NCBI GenBank assembly: GCA_946415475.1
Contig: CAMKSQ010000008.1
Location: 1 to 64,000 of the forward strand
DNA length: 64,000 bases
Reading direction: 5' to 3'
Source: an uncultured Bacteroidales bacterium
GTDB lineage: Bacteria; Bacteroidota; Bacteroidia; Bacteroidales; UBA932
The position numbers and the translations under genes are program-made. Position 1 is the first letter of the stretch; the number at the start of each line of letters is the position of its first letter. The notes under the pieces are model-generated. The model did not search any database. It saw only the letters and a list, made by a program, of their open reading frames with translations, and was not told the origin of the DNA. Positions 15,394-23,949 of the stretch are shown here, in pieces.

Positions 15394-18300
15394 ATGAGTT
15401 TTATTAAACGATTTGGTTTGTTATCCGGGATACTGATCCTGGTGGCGTCATATGGGGCTTATGCCCAAACTGTGACGGTAAAAGGAACGGTATCAGATGC
15501 GGTAGGCCCTGTTATCGGTGCCGTGGTTCTTTCCGGAAATGCCAATGCAGTAACGGACATTGACGGCGGTTACACCATCCGCGTTGCATCAAACGCCGTT
15601 TTGGAGGTTTCCTGCCTGGGATATCAGACTCAGCAGGTTCCGGTGAACGGCCGCTCTGTCATTGACATTGTCCTTCAGGAAGATGCAATGGTGCTTCAGG
15701 AGGCAGTTGCACTGGGTTACGGAGCCCAGACAAAGAAAAAGGACCTTTCAGCCTCAGTGGGCGTTGTAAACAATGCAGAGGAACTGGCTTCCAGGCCGCT
15801 CACCAGCGCCACGGACATGCTTCAGGGCCAGATTCCCGGCGTTATGGTGAGCTCCAGCAGCGGAGACCCCACCCAGGCTCCTTCAATCCTCATCCGCGGA
15901 CAAGGCTCCCAGAACGGAGACTCTGTCCTGTGGGTGGTTGACGGCGTGCCCGGCGCCCCTATCGTATCAATGAATGACATTGAAAGCATCGTGGTGCTCA
16001 AGGATGCGGCATCGGCCGCAATCTACGGCGCAACTTCCGGAGCCGGCGGTGTAATTCTGGTAACTACCAAGAAAGGCAAGGACGGCATACATGTGGAATA
16101 TGACCTTGTCGCAGGCGCCAGGGCCCTTTCAAAACTGCCCCAGTCCCTGGATGCACAGCAGATGATAGAGATGCGTACGCGTTCCCTTTCAAATGCCGGA
16201 ATCATTGCTTCGGCCGGTTACAACCCTGAGGTCAACCCCTGGATTGCCACAACCCGCACCGACTGGTTCAAGGAGCTGTTCCGCACCGCTTTCTATCAGA
16301 GGCACAACGTAACCCTCAACTACGGAAGCGACAAACTCAAGTCTCGCCTTACCTTTAATTACCAGGACAATCCCGGCGTGCTTGTAAGCTCTTACAGCAA
16401 AACCCTTGGTGTCCGCGCCAACCTTGATTACCAGCTCAACAAGTGGCTCAAGATAACGGAGGACCTGAGTTATACCCACAACTCCTCCCGCTCCTCGGAT
16501 ACCTACAGTGCATACTCCGGCACCATCCTCAATGCCATATATATGCCCCGTTCCTCGGAGCTTATCCAGTCGGCAGGTCCCCTTGCCGGAACATGGGGAG
16601 GATCGTTCACCCAGGACCCTGAGTATTTTGCCCAGTACGACAACTACTCTTCCCTCTTTGACGGAGCAAACCCCGTGCGTATAGCATCGGCCTACAGCCT
16701 GTGGAATGCCTACACTAATTTTTGGAGCACTACCGGACTTGAGATTGGAGAGATTGTGAAGGGGCTCAAGTTCCGCTCCAATTTCAGCATACATGTGCAG
16801 CAGGATATGTCAAAGCGCTTCGACCCCAGGGTCAAGGAAGTTGGTGCCGTAGATAATTCCAATGAGTTGAGATGGGATTCAAGCCGCTACGATACCTGGC
16901 GCAGCGAAAGCACTCTCACCTACGACCGCACCTTTGGAAAACACACCGTAGGTGCTCTTGGTGCCGTAACTTTTGACCATTACAACGGACGCTATTTCAG
17001 CCTTACAGGTACCGGCTTTGAAAATGAAAGCGATTATCTGCAGTACGCATCCCAGGCTTCCAGCAAAAGCGGCAATGACGGTTATTCCGGAGACGATGCC
17101 AACATCGCCCTTGTTGCCAGGCTCGCCTACAGCTACGCAGACCGCTATTTTGTGACGGCTTCATGGCGCAGGGACTACGCAGGACGTCTCCCCAAGGATC
17201 ATAAATACGGAGATTTCCCGGCCGTGACCGGTGCATGGAAAATCTCAAACGAGCCTTTCTTCCCGAAGGTTGACGCAATAAGCCAGATTAAACTTCGTGC
17301 CTCTTGGGGCCGAATCGGAAACCTTGGTTCCATTCCAATGAACTACCTTTCATCTGTGCTTCATGCTGCCGGATGGCCTCCGTCAGAACTTGCTGCCATA
17401 TACGGTGTAGAGAACAACGGCCGCTGGGGTGCCTTCATGTGGCCGGCAAGGCAGGTCAACAACGCCCTTACCTGGGAAACCTCGGAGCAAACGGACCTCG
17501 GCCTTGACATAGATCTTTTCAAGGACCGCTTGAGCATCGGCGTAGACTGGTACAACAAACTTACTTACAACCTTATCCAGGATCAGTCCACCGGTTGGCC
17601 CATCACTATCGGCTGGGAACCCATGAAGGTGAACCAGGGCAAGATTCGCAACATGGGCGTTGAAGTGATGGCCGGATGGAACGATAAAATCGGCAAGGAT
17701 TTCAGTTATCATGTTAGTGCAAACTTTGCCTGGAACCAGAACCGCGTGGTAACAACCGGTATCCTGGACGATAACGGCGAGGAAGCCCCTTGGGTTGACG
17801 ACCGCTCTGCATGGCGCATGGTGCCATGGCTATACCGCACGGAGAAAGGCCAGCCGCTGGAGTCTTTCTATGTCATCAAGACAGACGGAATTTTCCAGAA
17901 CGAGACTGAGATCTATCAGCACACGAAGGACGGAAAGCTTATCCAGCCAGCCGCCCAGCCCGGAGACCTCAAGTTTGTAGACTACAACAACGACGGCATC
18001 ATTGACGACAAAGACCGCCAGTATGTGGGAAGCGCCATTCCTAAATACACCTTTGCTTTTACGGCAGGCTTCAACTGGAAGGACTTCAACTTCTCCATGA
18101 TGTGGCAGGGAGTAGCCGGCAACAAGATTGCCTACGTTGCAAAGATGATGACACAGTCCGATGTAGAGGGCAATTTCAACCGCAGCGTCGAAATCCTCAA
18201 TGCCTGGACTCCGGAGAATCCCACCTCCACCATTCCCCGTCTTTCCAAGAACGACCCTAACGGAAACTTTACCACCGCTTCCGACTGGTACATTGAAGAC

Positions 18301-18531
18301 GGCAGTTATCTGCGCCTCAAGAATGTGACAGTGGGCTACGACTTCACGCGTCTTCTCCGGAAGATTCCTCACTTTGCTCTCAGAAACAGCACTGCAAGCA
18401 TCTACTTCAGCGGTGAAAATCTCTTTACCATTACCAAGTATTCCGGCATGGATCCGGAGTGCGGAGGCTTTGACACCATGACCTATCCCGTTTCACGCGT
18501 GTTTGCACTTGGCGTTAAAATCAACTATTAG
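15394..18531 (+). CDS. SusC-like TonB-dependent outer-membrane glycan transporter
   Basis: A protein of 1045 residues. The start at MSFIKRFGLLSG opens the signal peptide (cleavage after AYAQ) and lies at a sensible distance from the promoter. After it come a carboxypeptidase-regulatory-like domain (about 25-100), a TonB-box-like segment near EAVALGYGAQTKKKDL, the plug domain with the SusC signature 'LQGQIPGVMVSSSSGDPTQAPSILIRGQGS' (about 145-180), and a 22-stranded barrel ending in 'FALGVKINY' with the C-terminal aromatic. It imports oligosaccharides across the outer membrane together with the SusD lipoprotein encoded 11 bp downstream. There is no N-terminal STN domain, so signalling through an anti-sigma factor is not expected. 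Confidence 0.96.
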   Translation: MSFIKRFGLLSGILILVASYGAYAQTVTVKGTVSDAVGPVIGAVVLSGNANAVTDIDGGYTIRVASNAVLEVSCLGYQTQQVPVNGRSVIDIVLQEDAMVLQEAVALGYGAQTKKKDLSASVGVVNNAEELASRPLTSATDMLQGQIPGVMVSSSSGDPTQAPSILIRGQGSQNGDSVLWVVDGVPGAPIVSMNDIESIVVLKDAASAAIYGATSGAGGVILVTTKKGKDGIHVEYDLVAGARALSKLPQSLDAQQMIEMRTRSLSNAGIIASAGYNPEVNPWIATTRTDWFKELFRTAFYQRHNVTLNYGSDKLKSRLTFNYQDNPGVLVSSYSKTLGVRANLDYQLNKWLKITEDLSYTHNSSRSSDTYSAYSGTILNAIYMPRSSELIQSAGPLAGTWGGSFTQDPEYFAQYDNYSSLFDGANPVRIASAYSLWNAYTNFWSTTGLEIGEIVKGLKFRSNFSIHVQQDMSKRFDPRVKEVGAVDNSNELRWDSSRYDTWRSESTLTYDRTFGKHTVGALGAVTFDHYNGRYFSLTGTGFENESDYLQYASQASSKSGNDGYSGDDANIALVARLAYSYADRYFVTASWRRDYAGRLPKDHKYGDFPAVTGAWKISNEPFFPKVDAISQIKLRASWGRIGNLGSIPMNYLSSVLHAAGWPPSELAAIYGVENNGRWGAFMWPARQVNNALTWETSEQTDLGLDIDLFKDRLSIGVDWYNKLTYNLIQDQSTGWPITIGWEPMKVNQGKIRNMGVEVMAGWNDKIGKDFSYHVSANFAWNQNRVVTTGILDDNGEEAPWVDDRSAWRMVPWLYRTEKGQPLESFYVIKTDGIFQNETEIYQHTKDGKLIQPAAQPGDLKFVDYNNDGIIDDKDRQYVGSAIPKYTFAFTAGFNWKDFNFSMMWQGVAGNKIAYVAKMMTQSDVEGNFNRSVEILNAWTPENPTSTIPRLSKNDPNGNFTTASDWYIEDGSYLRLKNVTVGYDFTRLLRKIPHFALRNSTASIYFSGENLFTITKYSGMDPECGGFDTMTYPVSRVFALGVKINY

Positions 18532-18542
18532 GAGGAAGAGCC

Positions 18543-20243
18543 ATGAAAAAATATCATCTGTTTTTAATTGTCATAGCGGTATTGAGCCTGAACTCATGTG
18601 AGAAATTCCTTGATGTCAAGACTCAGGGATTCCAGGATGTGAGCAACTTCTTCAACACGGACCGTGACGCCATCCGCGCTATATCGGCCTGCTACTATGA
18701 ACTCCCTCAGGAGAGCCTTATAGGGCGTGACATCTATTGGGAGCAAGGTTGCTGCAACGACTTCGTCTGGGGCCGCACCAGGGACTTCAATACCCTTGCA
18801 ACCCTTCACTACACCGGTCAGGAAAAGCCCCTTCTGGATGCTTTCGGCCAAATTTACGCACAGGCAATGAACCGCTGCAACTGGGTGATTCAAGGGCTCA
18901 CCAACCGCAGCAAGGAGCGTACACTCTCGGCCATAGAGACCCGCTCCCTTGGAGAAGCCCTCTTCCTCAGGGCCTACTACCATTTCCTCATTGCCTACCG
19001 CTACGGTACCCGTGAACTTGGCGTTCCTTTCATTGCTTACGAAACCGTGGAGGGCGGATACAACAACCAGATTCCTCCCCAGACAGAGAGCGTGATGAAG
19101 GACTACGAGCTTATCATCGAGGACCTTACAAAGGCGGAATCCCTCCTCCCTCGTTTTGAAGAATACGGAGTTGATGACAGAGGCCGCGCTCACAAGGCTG
19201 CCGCCGTTGCCCTGATGTCCAAGGTATATGCCTACTGGGCAGGCTGGGATCCCACTCAGTGGACTAAGGTGATTGAATGTGTAAACAAGCTCGACGCCCA
19301 GACTCCCGGCAGCGTATATGACCGTGACCTTCACCCCAGTTTCTCTGAGCTCTTCACGGCCGATGCCACTAAGTTCTGGACCAAGGAATACTGCTTCTCC
19401 TTCCCTTCCTACGGCGGGAAGAACAACAACGGCGGCGGTAGCATAGAATTCCCCGGCGTATGCCTTGAGAACAAGGGCTGGAGCGGAGAACTGCCCGCAG
19501 GCCTTGGTTACAACGGCTGGGGCCAGTTCAAGCCAACGGAGGAAATCTATCAGGAGATGGCAAAGGACAATGTGACTCCCGGCGTAAAGAACGAGCGCCT
19601 GGCAAAGTCCATCCTCGAGTACGGTGACGCCTTCACTTACTTCGGCCAGCCGTTCCTATTCCACTCTTCGTCCGACATCGAGGCCGGTTTCCAGATTAAC
19701 AAGTACATGGAAGCCTTTATCCCGGAAGATGCCAGCGGCAACACCGCCCTTGACAATGAAGACTGGCCCTGCACCCGCATAAACTGGCCCATCATCCGTT
19801 TTGCCGACTGCCTCCTTCTTAGGGCCGAAGCAAACCTTGTGGCTGGAAACGGCGCGGCGGCAGCGCAGGACATCAACCGTATCCGTCTGCGCTCCAATCT
19901 TAAGCCGCTTACCAGTGTCGCCACCTGGACAGACCTCTATCATGAGCGCCGCTGCGAGCTTGCCTTTGAACTAGCCGCCGACCACGCCTATGACTGCAAG
20001 CGTTGGGCCGTATTCGGAGACCCTGAAATCCAGGCACTTGCCCTGAAGGAGCTCAACACACACCCTCAGGTGCGTCACCACACCAACAGGGCCGATCCCA
20101 TGTCTTCATACACAGTTGGAGATTACCAGGATTATATGATTCCGGAAAAGGTCTGGAACCCCAGATGCCTTACTTTCCCTTATCCTTCTTCCCAGATTGC
20201 CAAGTCCAACGGCTTGCTCCAGAATCCGCCTTCATGGCAGTAA
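18543..20243 (+). CDS. SusD/RagB-like surface glycan-binding lipoprotein
   Basis: A 566-residue lipoprotein with signal MKKYHLFLIVIAVLSLNSCEKF (lipobox LNSC). Family landmarks include 'ALFLRAYYHFLIAYRYG' in the TPR region (about 140-157), an RLRSNLKPL-type segment, and 'ERRCELAFE' followed by 'YDCKRW' near the C-terminus. It caps the SusC barrel and binds the target glycan. A GGAGGAAGAG stretch precedes the start. The order SusC-SusD-third lipoprotein is the normal PUL core. Confidence 0.95.
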   Translation: MKKYHLFLIVIAVLSLNSCEKFLDVKTQGFQDVSNFFNTDRDAIRAISACYYELPQESLIGRDIYWEQGCCNDFVWGRTRDFNTLATLHYTGQEKPLLDAFGQIYAQAMNRCNWVIQGLTNRSKERTLSAIETRSLGEALFLRAYYHFLIAYRYGTRELGVPFIAYETVEGGYNNQIPPQTESVMKDYELIIEDLTKAESLLPRFEEYGVDDRGRAHKAAAVALMSKVYAYWAGWDPTQWTKVIECVNKLDAQTPGSVYDRDLHPSFSELFTADATKFWTKEYCFSFPSYGGKNNNGGGSIEFPGVCLENKGWSGELPAGLGYNGWGQFKPTEEIYQEMAKDNVTPGVKNERLAKSILEYGDAFTYFGQPFLFHSSSDIEAGFQINKYMEAFIPEDASGNTALDNEDWPCTRINWPIIRFADCLLLRAEANLVAGNGAAAAQDINRIRLRSNLKPLTSVATWTDLYHERRCELAFELAADHAYDCKRWAVFGDPEIQALALKELNTHPQVRHHTNRADPMSSYTVGDYQDYMIPEKVWNPRCLTFPYPSSQIAKSNGLLQNPPSWQ

Positions 20244-20295
20244 GAAAGTGTAATAAACCTAACATAAATCATTAACCATTAAACATCAATTAATT

Positions 20296-21762
20296 ATGAA
20301 AAAAATTTTGTTAGCACTGGCAGGAATTGCCCTGCTCATTGTTGGCTGCAAGAAGGCCGAGCCCATTACTGATGGCACCCTCCTTCTTGAGTTTGGTGCA
20401 GATACCCAGACGGTAGATGTTGCCGGTACTCTTACCCCCGACGGTACCTACGACTGGATTACCATGACCCAGTCCGGCAAACAGGCTACCTTCAAAGTAA
20501 CCACAAACGTTACTGGAAGCATTCGTACCGCCACCTATACGATGGCAGGCGAGGCCAACACCGCAAAATTCACCGTTACTCAGAAATCAGGTACTCCCGC
20601 TGTGTTCGTAAAGGCCGGAGAAGACCTTCAAAAAGCAATTGACGAGGTAAAGGACGGCGTTGAGATTCATGTAGCCGGTGGCGCAACCTTCAATGGCCCC
20701 TTCATGGTCAAGAAGAAAGGAACTGTCATTTCCGGTGGCTGGGACGAGACCTTCTCCAAACAGGATCCCAACAACCTCACTGTTGTGACCGGTCAGAAGA
20801 AAGGCCGCTGCTTCGTATTCGGTAACGGTTATGAAGGCACCACCCAGGCAGGTGAAACTCACCCCAAGCTTCCTTTCCCCATGGTTGGAACAGGCGTAGC
20901 AAAACTCTCTTACTTTGAACTCAAGGACGGCCGCAGCCAGAACGATGCCGGTGACCACCACGGATCGGCAGTATATGTATGCGGCGATGTTGAAATCACC
21001 AACTGCTACATCCACGACAACCTCAACGTTGGCAGCCGCCGCGGCGCCATCGCCATCGTCGAGGCAGGTGACTGGGGTGATGACCACGTGTCCAACCTCA
21101 CCGTTGCCAACTGCCGTATCGAGAACAATTCCTACGCGGAACTCATTTACAATAACTACAATAACGGTATGGCACTCGCAGGCCTTGCTTCTACCAGCAC
21201 ATCCCATTCATATATTACCTTCATCAACAACTTTGTCAAAGGTAATAAGGCTTACAATATGGTGGATATCGGCCCTCACAACTACGGCTATGTGGTAAAT
21301 AATACCATTGTAGAGAATGAATATGGCTGGAGCGCCGTGAACTACGCATCTGAGGCTCGCGGCGTAGTAGGCAACAACCTGGTTGTAGGTAACAAACAGC
21401 TTCTTTTCAATGACAAAGACGGCGATCGCTTCGGCCGCTCATTCAGCCTGGATCCCCTTGCAGGTGACACCCAGATTTCTACCGTTCAGGATTTCCTCGT
21501 AGAAGGCAACATCAGCGAAGGTGAAATCGTATGGCAGAGCTCCAACCCCGTTGCAGACCAGACCATCTATGACAAGAATGTCAAGGCTGAAATTGGCGTA
21601 GACCTCTCCACTCTCTACGATTCCAACTATCATCCTAAGGGTCTCGCTCTCTCCAAGGCCAGCACCAACCCTACCATCATGGAGTACATCGGCAAGTACC
21701 CTGTAGACCTTGCAGGTAACACCTGGGCTGCTCCTATGGCAGTTGGCTGCTACCTCAAGTAA
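20296..21762 (+). CDS. Lipoprotein with BACON-like domain and right-handed beta-helix
   Basis: A 488-residue protein with lipobox IVGC after a 17-residue hydrophobic signal. Residues about 28-95 form a BACON/Ig-like domain (paired 'W-I-T-M-T' and 'A-x-F-K-V-T' strands). Residues about 105-480 look like a parallel beta-helix: repeated short strands with N-rich turns (ITNCYIHDN, VANCRIENNS, FINNFVKGN, VVNNTIVENE, VGNNLVVGN). It stands in the SusE position, so it could be the surface glycan-binding protein or a pectate-lyase-fold enzyme. No lyase catalytic triad can be assigned by eye. It ends before a perfect palindromic terminator. Confidence 0.75.
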   Translation: MKKILLALAGIALLIVGCKKAEPITDGTLLLEFGADTQTVDVAGTLTPDGTYDWITMTQSGKQATFKVTTNVTGSIRTATYTMAGEANTAKFTVTQKSGTPAVFVKAGEDLQKAIDEVKDGVEIHVAGGATFNGPFMVKKKGTVISGGWDETFSKQDPNNLTVVTGQKKGRCFVFGNGYEGTTQAGETHPKLPFPMVGTGVAKLSYFELKDGRSQNDAGDHHGSAVYVCGDVEITNCYIHDNLNVGSRRGAIAIVEAGDWGDDHVSNLTVANCRIENNSYAELIYNNYNNGMALAGLASTSTSHSYITFINNFVKGNKAYNMVDIGPHNYGYVVNNTIVENEYGWSAVNYASEARGVVGNNLVVGNKQLLFNDKDGDRFGRSFSLDPLAGDTQISTVQDFLVEGNISEGEIVWQSSNPVADQTIYDKNVKAEIGVDLSTLYDSNYHPKGLALSKASTNPTIMEYIGKYPVDLAGNTWAAPMAVGCYLK

Positions 21763-21787
21763 TCAAGAGTCATTATCAACCTTTTTA

Positions 21788-21820
21788 CATGACGGCCCGG
21801 CCGGGCCGTCATGTTTTTTT
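21788..21820 (+). terminator. Terminator of the susCD operon, a perfect 26-bp palindrome
   Basis: Positions 21788-21813 are a perfect palindrome whose arms read CATGACGGCCCGG, followed by seven T. It separates the susC operon from the enzyme operon that starts 46 bp later. Confidence 0.85.
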
Positions 21821-21833
21821 CCCAGGAATAGAG

Positions 21834-21841
21834 TATCTTTG
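21834..21841 (+). promoter_or_regulatory. -7 element of the eight-gene enzyme operon
   Basis: TATCTTTG, 17 nt before the GH43 start codon. The eight genes from here to 37814 are separated by 16 bp or less, or overlap. Confidence 0.5.
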
Positions 21842-21858
21842 CTACAAAAGCACATACA

Positions 21859-22875
21859 ATGAACAGATGTCATAGCATCGGCCTGCTGTTTTCGGCCCTT
21901 TCCCTAATTGCCGCCTGCAGGAATCAAAGCGGTGCCGCTTCTTGCCCGGACGGTCCCGGAATCCCTACGGACAGCATATACTGCCGGGACCCTTTCGTTG
22001 TGGCAGACCGGGAAAGCAGGACATACTATCTTTACCGGAGCTCTACCACGGAAGAAGGACTTGGAGGAGTGGAAGTGTTCAGGAGCAAGGATCTTCATGC
22101 CTGGCATGGTCCGGAGCGGGTGTTCACGGCCCCTCGGGACAATTTCATAAACGGCCCCGTCTGGGCACCGGAGGTGCATCGCTACAAAGGGGCCTGGTAT
22201 CTTTTTGCCACCCTTAACAGTGACAAGACCTGGGCCGATACCATTGAGGGCTGGCCGGCTTTTACTTACAGAGGCACGCAGGTCTTCCGCTCGCGCGGCC
22301 CGGAAGGTCCGTTCCTGCCCCTTGGCAAAGAACTCACCACGCCTAAGGAATTCATGGCTTTGGACGGGACGCTTTGGGTAGAGGACGGAGTGCCGTACAT
22401 GGTTTTCTGTCATGAATGGGTTCAGGTCCTGGACGGTACCTTCGAAGCCATGCCCCTTAAAACAGACCTTTCCGGAGCTGCAGGAGATCCCGTCACTCTA
22501 TTCACCGCTTCGCAGGCTCCTTGGGTTTCTGCTGTGGCTTATAAGACAGATGCCGATGGTACCAGAACCCCGGGATATGTCTCTGACGGTAATTTCGTAT
22601 ACAAAACTAAAGAGGGAGACCTTCTCATCCTTTGGTCTTCCTTTAAAAACGGGAAATACAGCATTGCCATTTCGCGTTCCGCTTCCGGCAAGCTGGCCGG
22701 GCCGTGGACCCCGGACCCGGAACCAATCTTTGAGGCCGACGGCGGCCATCCCATGGTTTTCAAGGATTTTGACGGATCCCTAAAGCTGGTTTTCCATCAG
22801 CCCAACAGCGGATTCTCCCATCCTGTCATCCTTTCAGTAGAAGACACGGGACATACACTTAACATTCACAAATAA
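21859..22875 (+). CDS. GH43-like glycosidase lipoprotein
   Basis: A 338-residue protein with signal MNRCHSIGLLFSALSLIAAC (lipobox IAAC). It has a five-bladed beta-propeller pattern: 'YCRDPFVVAD' (catalytic-base Asp region, about residue 42), 'GPVWAPEVHRYKGAWYLF' (family motif W-A-P-E), 'MALDGTLWVEDGVPYMVF' (D-G-T region) and 'GGHPMVF' near the end. GH43 and the related GH117/GH43-like groups act on arabinosyl, xylosyl or galactosyl linkages. Specificity is not determinable. First gene of the enzyme operon. The next gene starts 12 bp downstream. Confidence 0.82.
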   Translation: MNRCHSIGLLFSALSLIAACRNQSGAASCPDGPGIPTDSIYCRDPFVVADRESRTYYLYRSSTTEEGLGGVEVFRSKDLHAWHGPERVFTAPRDNFINGPVWAPEVHRYKGAWYLFATLNSDKTWADTIEGWPAFTYRGTQVFRSRGPEGPFLPLGKELTTPKEFMALDGTLWVEDGVPYMVFCHEWVQVLDGTFEAMPLKTDLSGAAGDPVTLFTASQAPWVSAVAYKTDADGTRTPGYVSDGNFVYKTKEGDLLILWSSFKNGKYSIAISRSASGKLAGPWTPDPEPIFEADGGHPMVFKDFDGSLKLVFHQPNSGFSHPVILSVEDTGHTLNIHK

Positions 22876-22887
22876 TTGTGTAATCAG

Positions 22888-23949
22888 ATGAAAAGACTCT
22901 TACCGGCCACTCTGGCCGCATTGCTGACAATCCTTTCTTGCTCCAAGGCAGACAACACCCCCCGTCTTGTAATCATTACCCTTGACGGCCTTCGCTGGCA
23001 GGAGCTCTACTCCGGAGCCGACGAATCCCTGATGGGAAGTAACAAGTACTGGAGAGAAACGCCTGCGGAGCGCCGTGAGGCTCTAATGCCGTTTATCTGG
23101 CAATATGTCCCGGAACATGGCTACATGATCGGGAACCGCAGCAAGGAGAGCTACATGCAGGTTTCCAACACAATGAATTTCTCCTATCCCGGCTACAGCG
23201 AGATGTTCTGCGGCTGGGCCGATGACGAGAGGATTACCTCCAACAATCCCGTCCCCAATCCAAATGTGAGCGTGCTGGAAGTGGCGTGGAAAGACCCTAG
23301 GTACAATGGCAGTCTCTCCATGTATTCTTCCTGGGAGAGCGTCCGTTATGCGGTTAACAGCGAGAGGGCCGGCTTTCCCGCCAGCAGCGCCCACGAGCCT
23401 TCTTTCACCAACACTTACGTTACCCGAATGCTTGAAGACATGGATGCGGCAACGCCGGGGGAGGGCTTCGGCTACAGCGAGCGCCTGGACCTCATCACTT
23501 ATGGAATGGCCATGGAAACGCTCCGGGAGAGCCATCCCAAAGTCTTTTATGTGGCATTTGGAGACACTGACGAATTTGCCCACGAAGGACAGTATGACAA
23601 TTATCTGGAAGCAGCCCACTGGACCGACAGATTCATAGGCCGAATAGTGGAGTACTGCGAGTCAGACCCTTTCTACAAGGGAAAAACTACCTATCTCATC
23701 ACCTGCGACCATGGTCGCGGAGTGGGTCCGGAGTACACGGACCACGGAGAAAAAACAGCACGCTCCGGTGAAACCTGGTTCATGGCCTTTGGAAAAGATG
23801 TCCCTGTGCTTGGAGAGACATCCGGCAACGGGCCGTTCTACACAGGGCAGTTTGCCGCTACCATTGCCGATATCCTGGATGTAGACTTCACTCCCGGGAA
23901 CGGCGTCAAGTCCGCCCCCATAGATCCTGAATACTCAGAGAATGACTAA
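22888..23949 (+). CDS. Alkaline-phosphatase-superfamily (NPP-like) phosphodiesterase lipoprotein
   Basis: A protein of 353 residues. The start at MKRLLPATLAALLTILSC gives a lipoprotein signal. Metal-binding landmarks of the alkaline phosphatase/NPP superfamily are visible: LVIITLDGLRWQE (first Asp), FSYPGYSEMFCG (position of the nucleophile Ser/Thr), 'FGDTDEFAHEGQYD' (Asp and His) and 'LITCDHGRG...DHG' (Asp-His and a later His). It likely hydrolyses a phosphodiester or phosphomonoester in the periplasm or at the cell surface. It overlaps the next gene by 8 bp. One of four phosphoester hydrolase genes in this PUL. Confidence 0.75.
   Translation: MKRLLPATLAALLTILSCSKADNTPRLVIITLDGLRWQELYSGADESLMGSNKYWRETPAERREALMPFIWQYVPEHGYMIGNRSKESYMQVSNTMNFSYPGYSEMFCGWADDERITSNNPVPNPNVSVLEVAWKDPRYNGSLSMYSSWESVRYAVNSERAGFPASSAHEPSFTNTYVTRMLEDMDAATPGEGFGYSERLDLITYGMAMETLRESHPKVFYVAFGDTDEFAHEGQYDNYLEAAHWTDRFIGRIVEYCESDPFYKGKTTYLITCDHGRGVGPEYTDHGEKTARSGETWFMAFGKDVPVLGETSGNGPFYTGQFAATIADILDVDFTPGNGVKSAPIDPEYSEND

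Noticed and set aside
20296..21762. Beta-helix lipoprotein called as pectate lyase
   Set aside because: The fold pattern is there, but no lyase active-site residues could be identified, and the SusE position suits a binding protein equally well.
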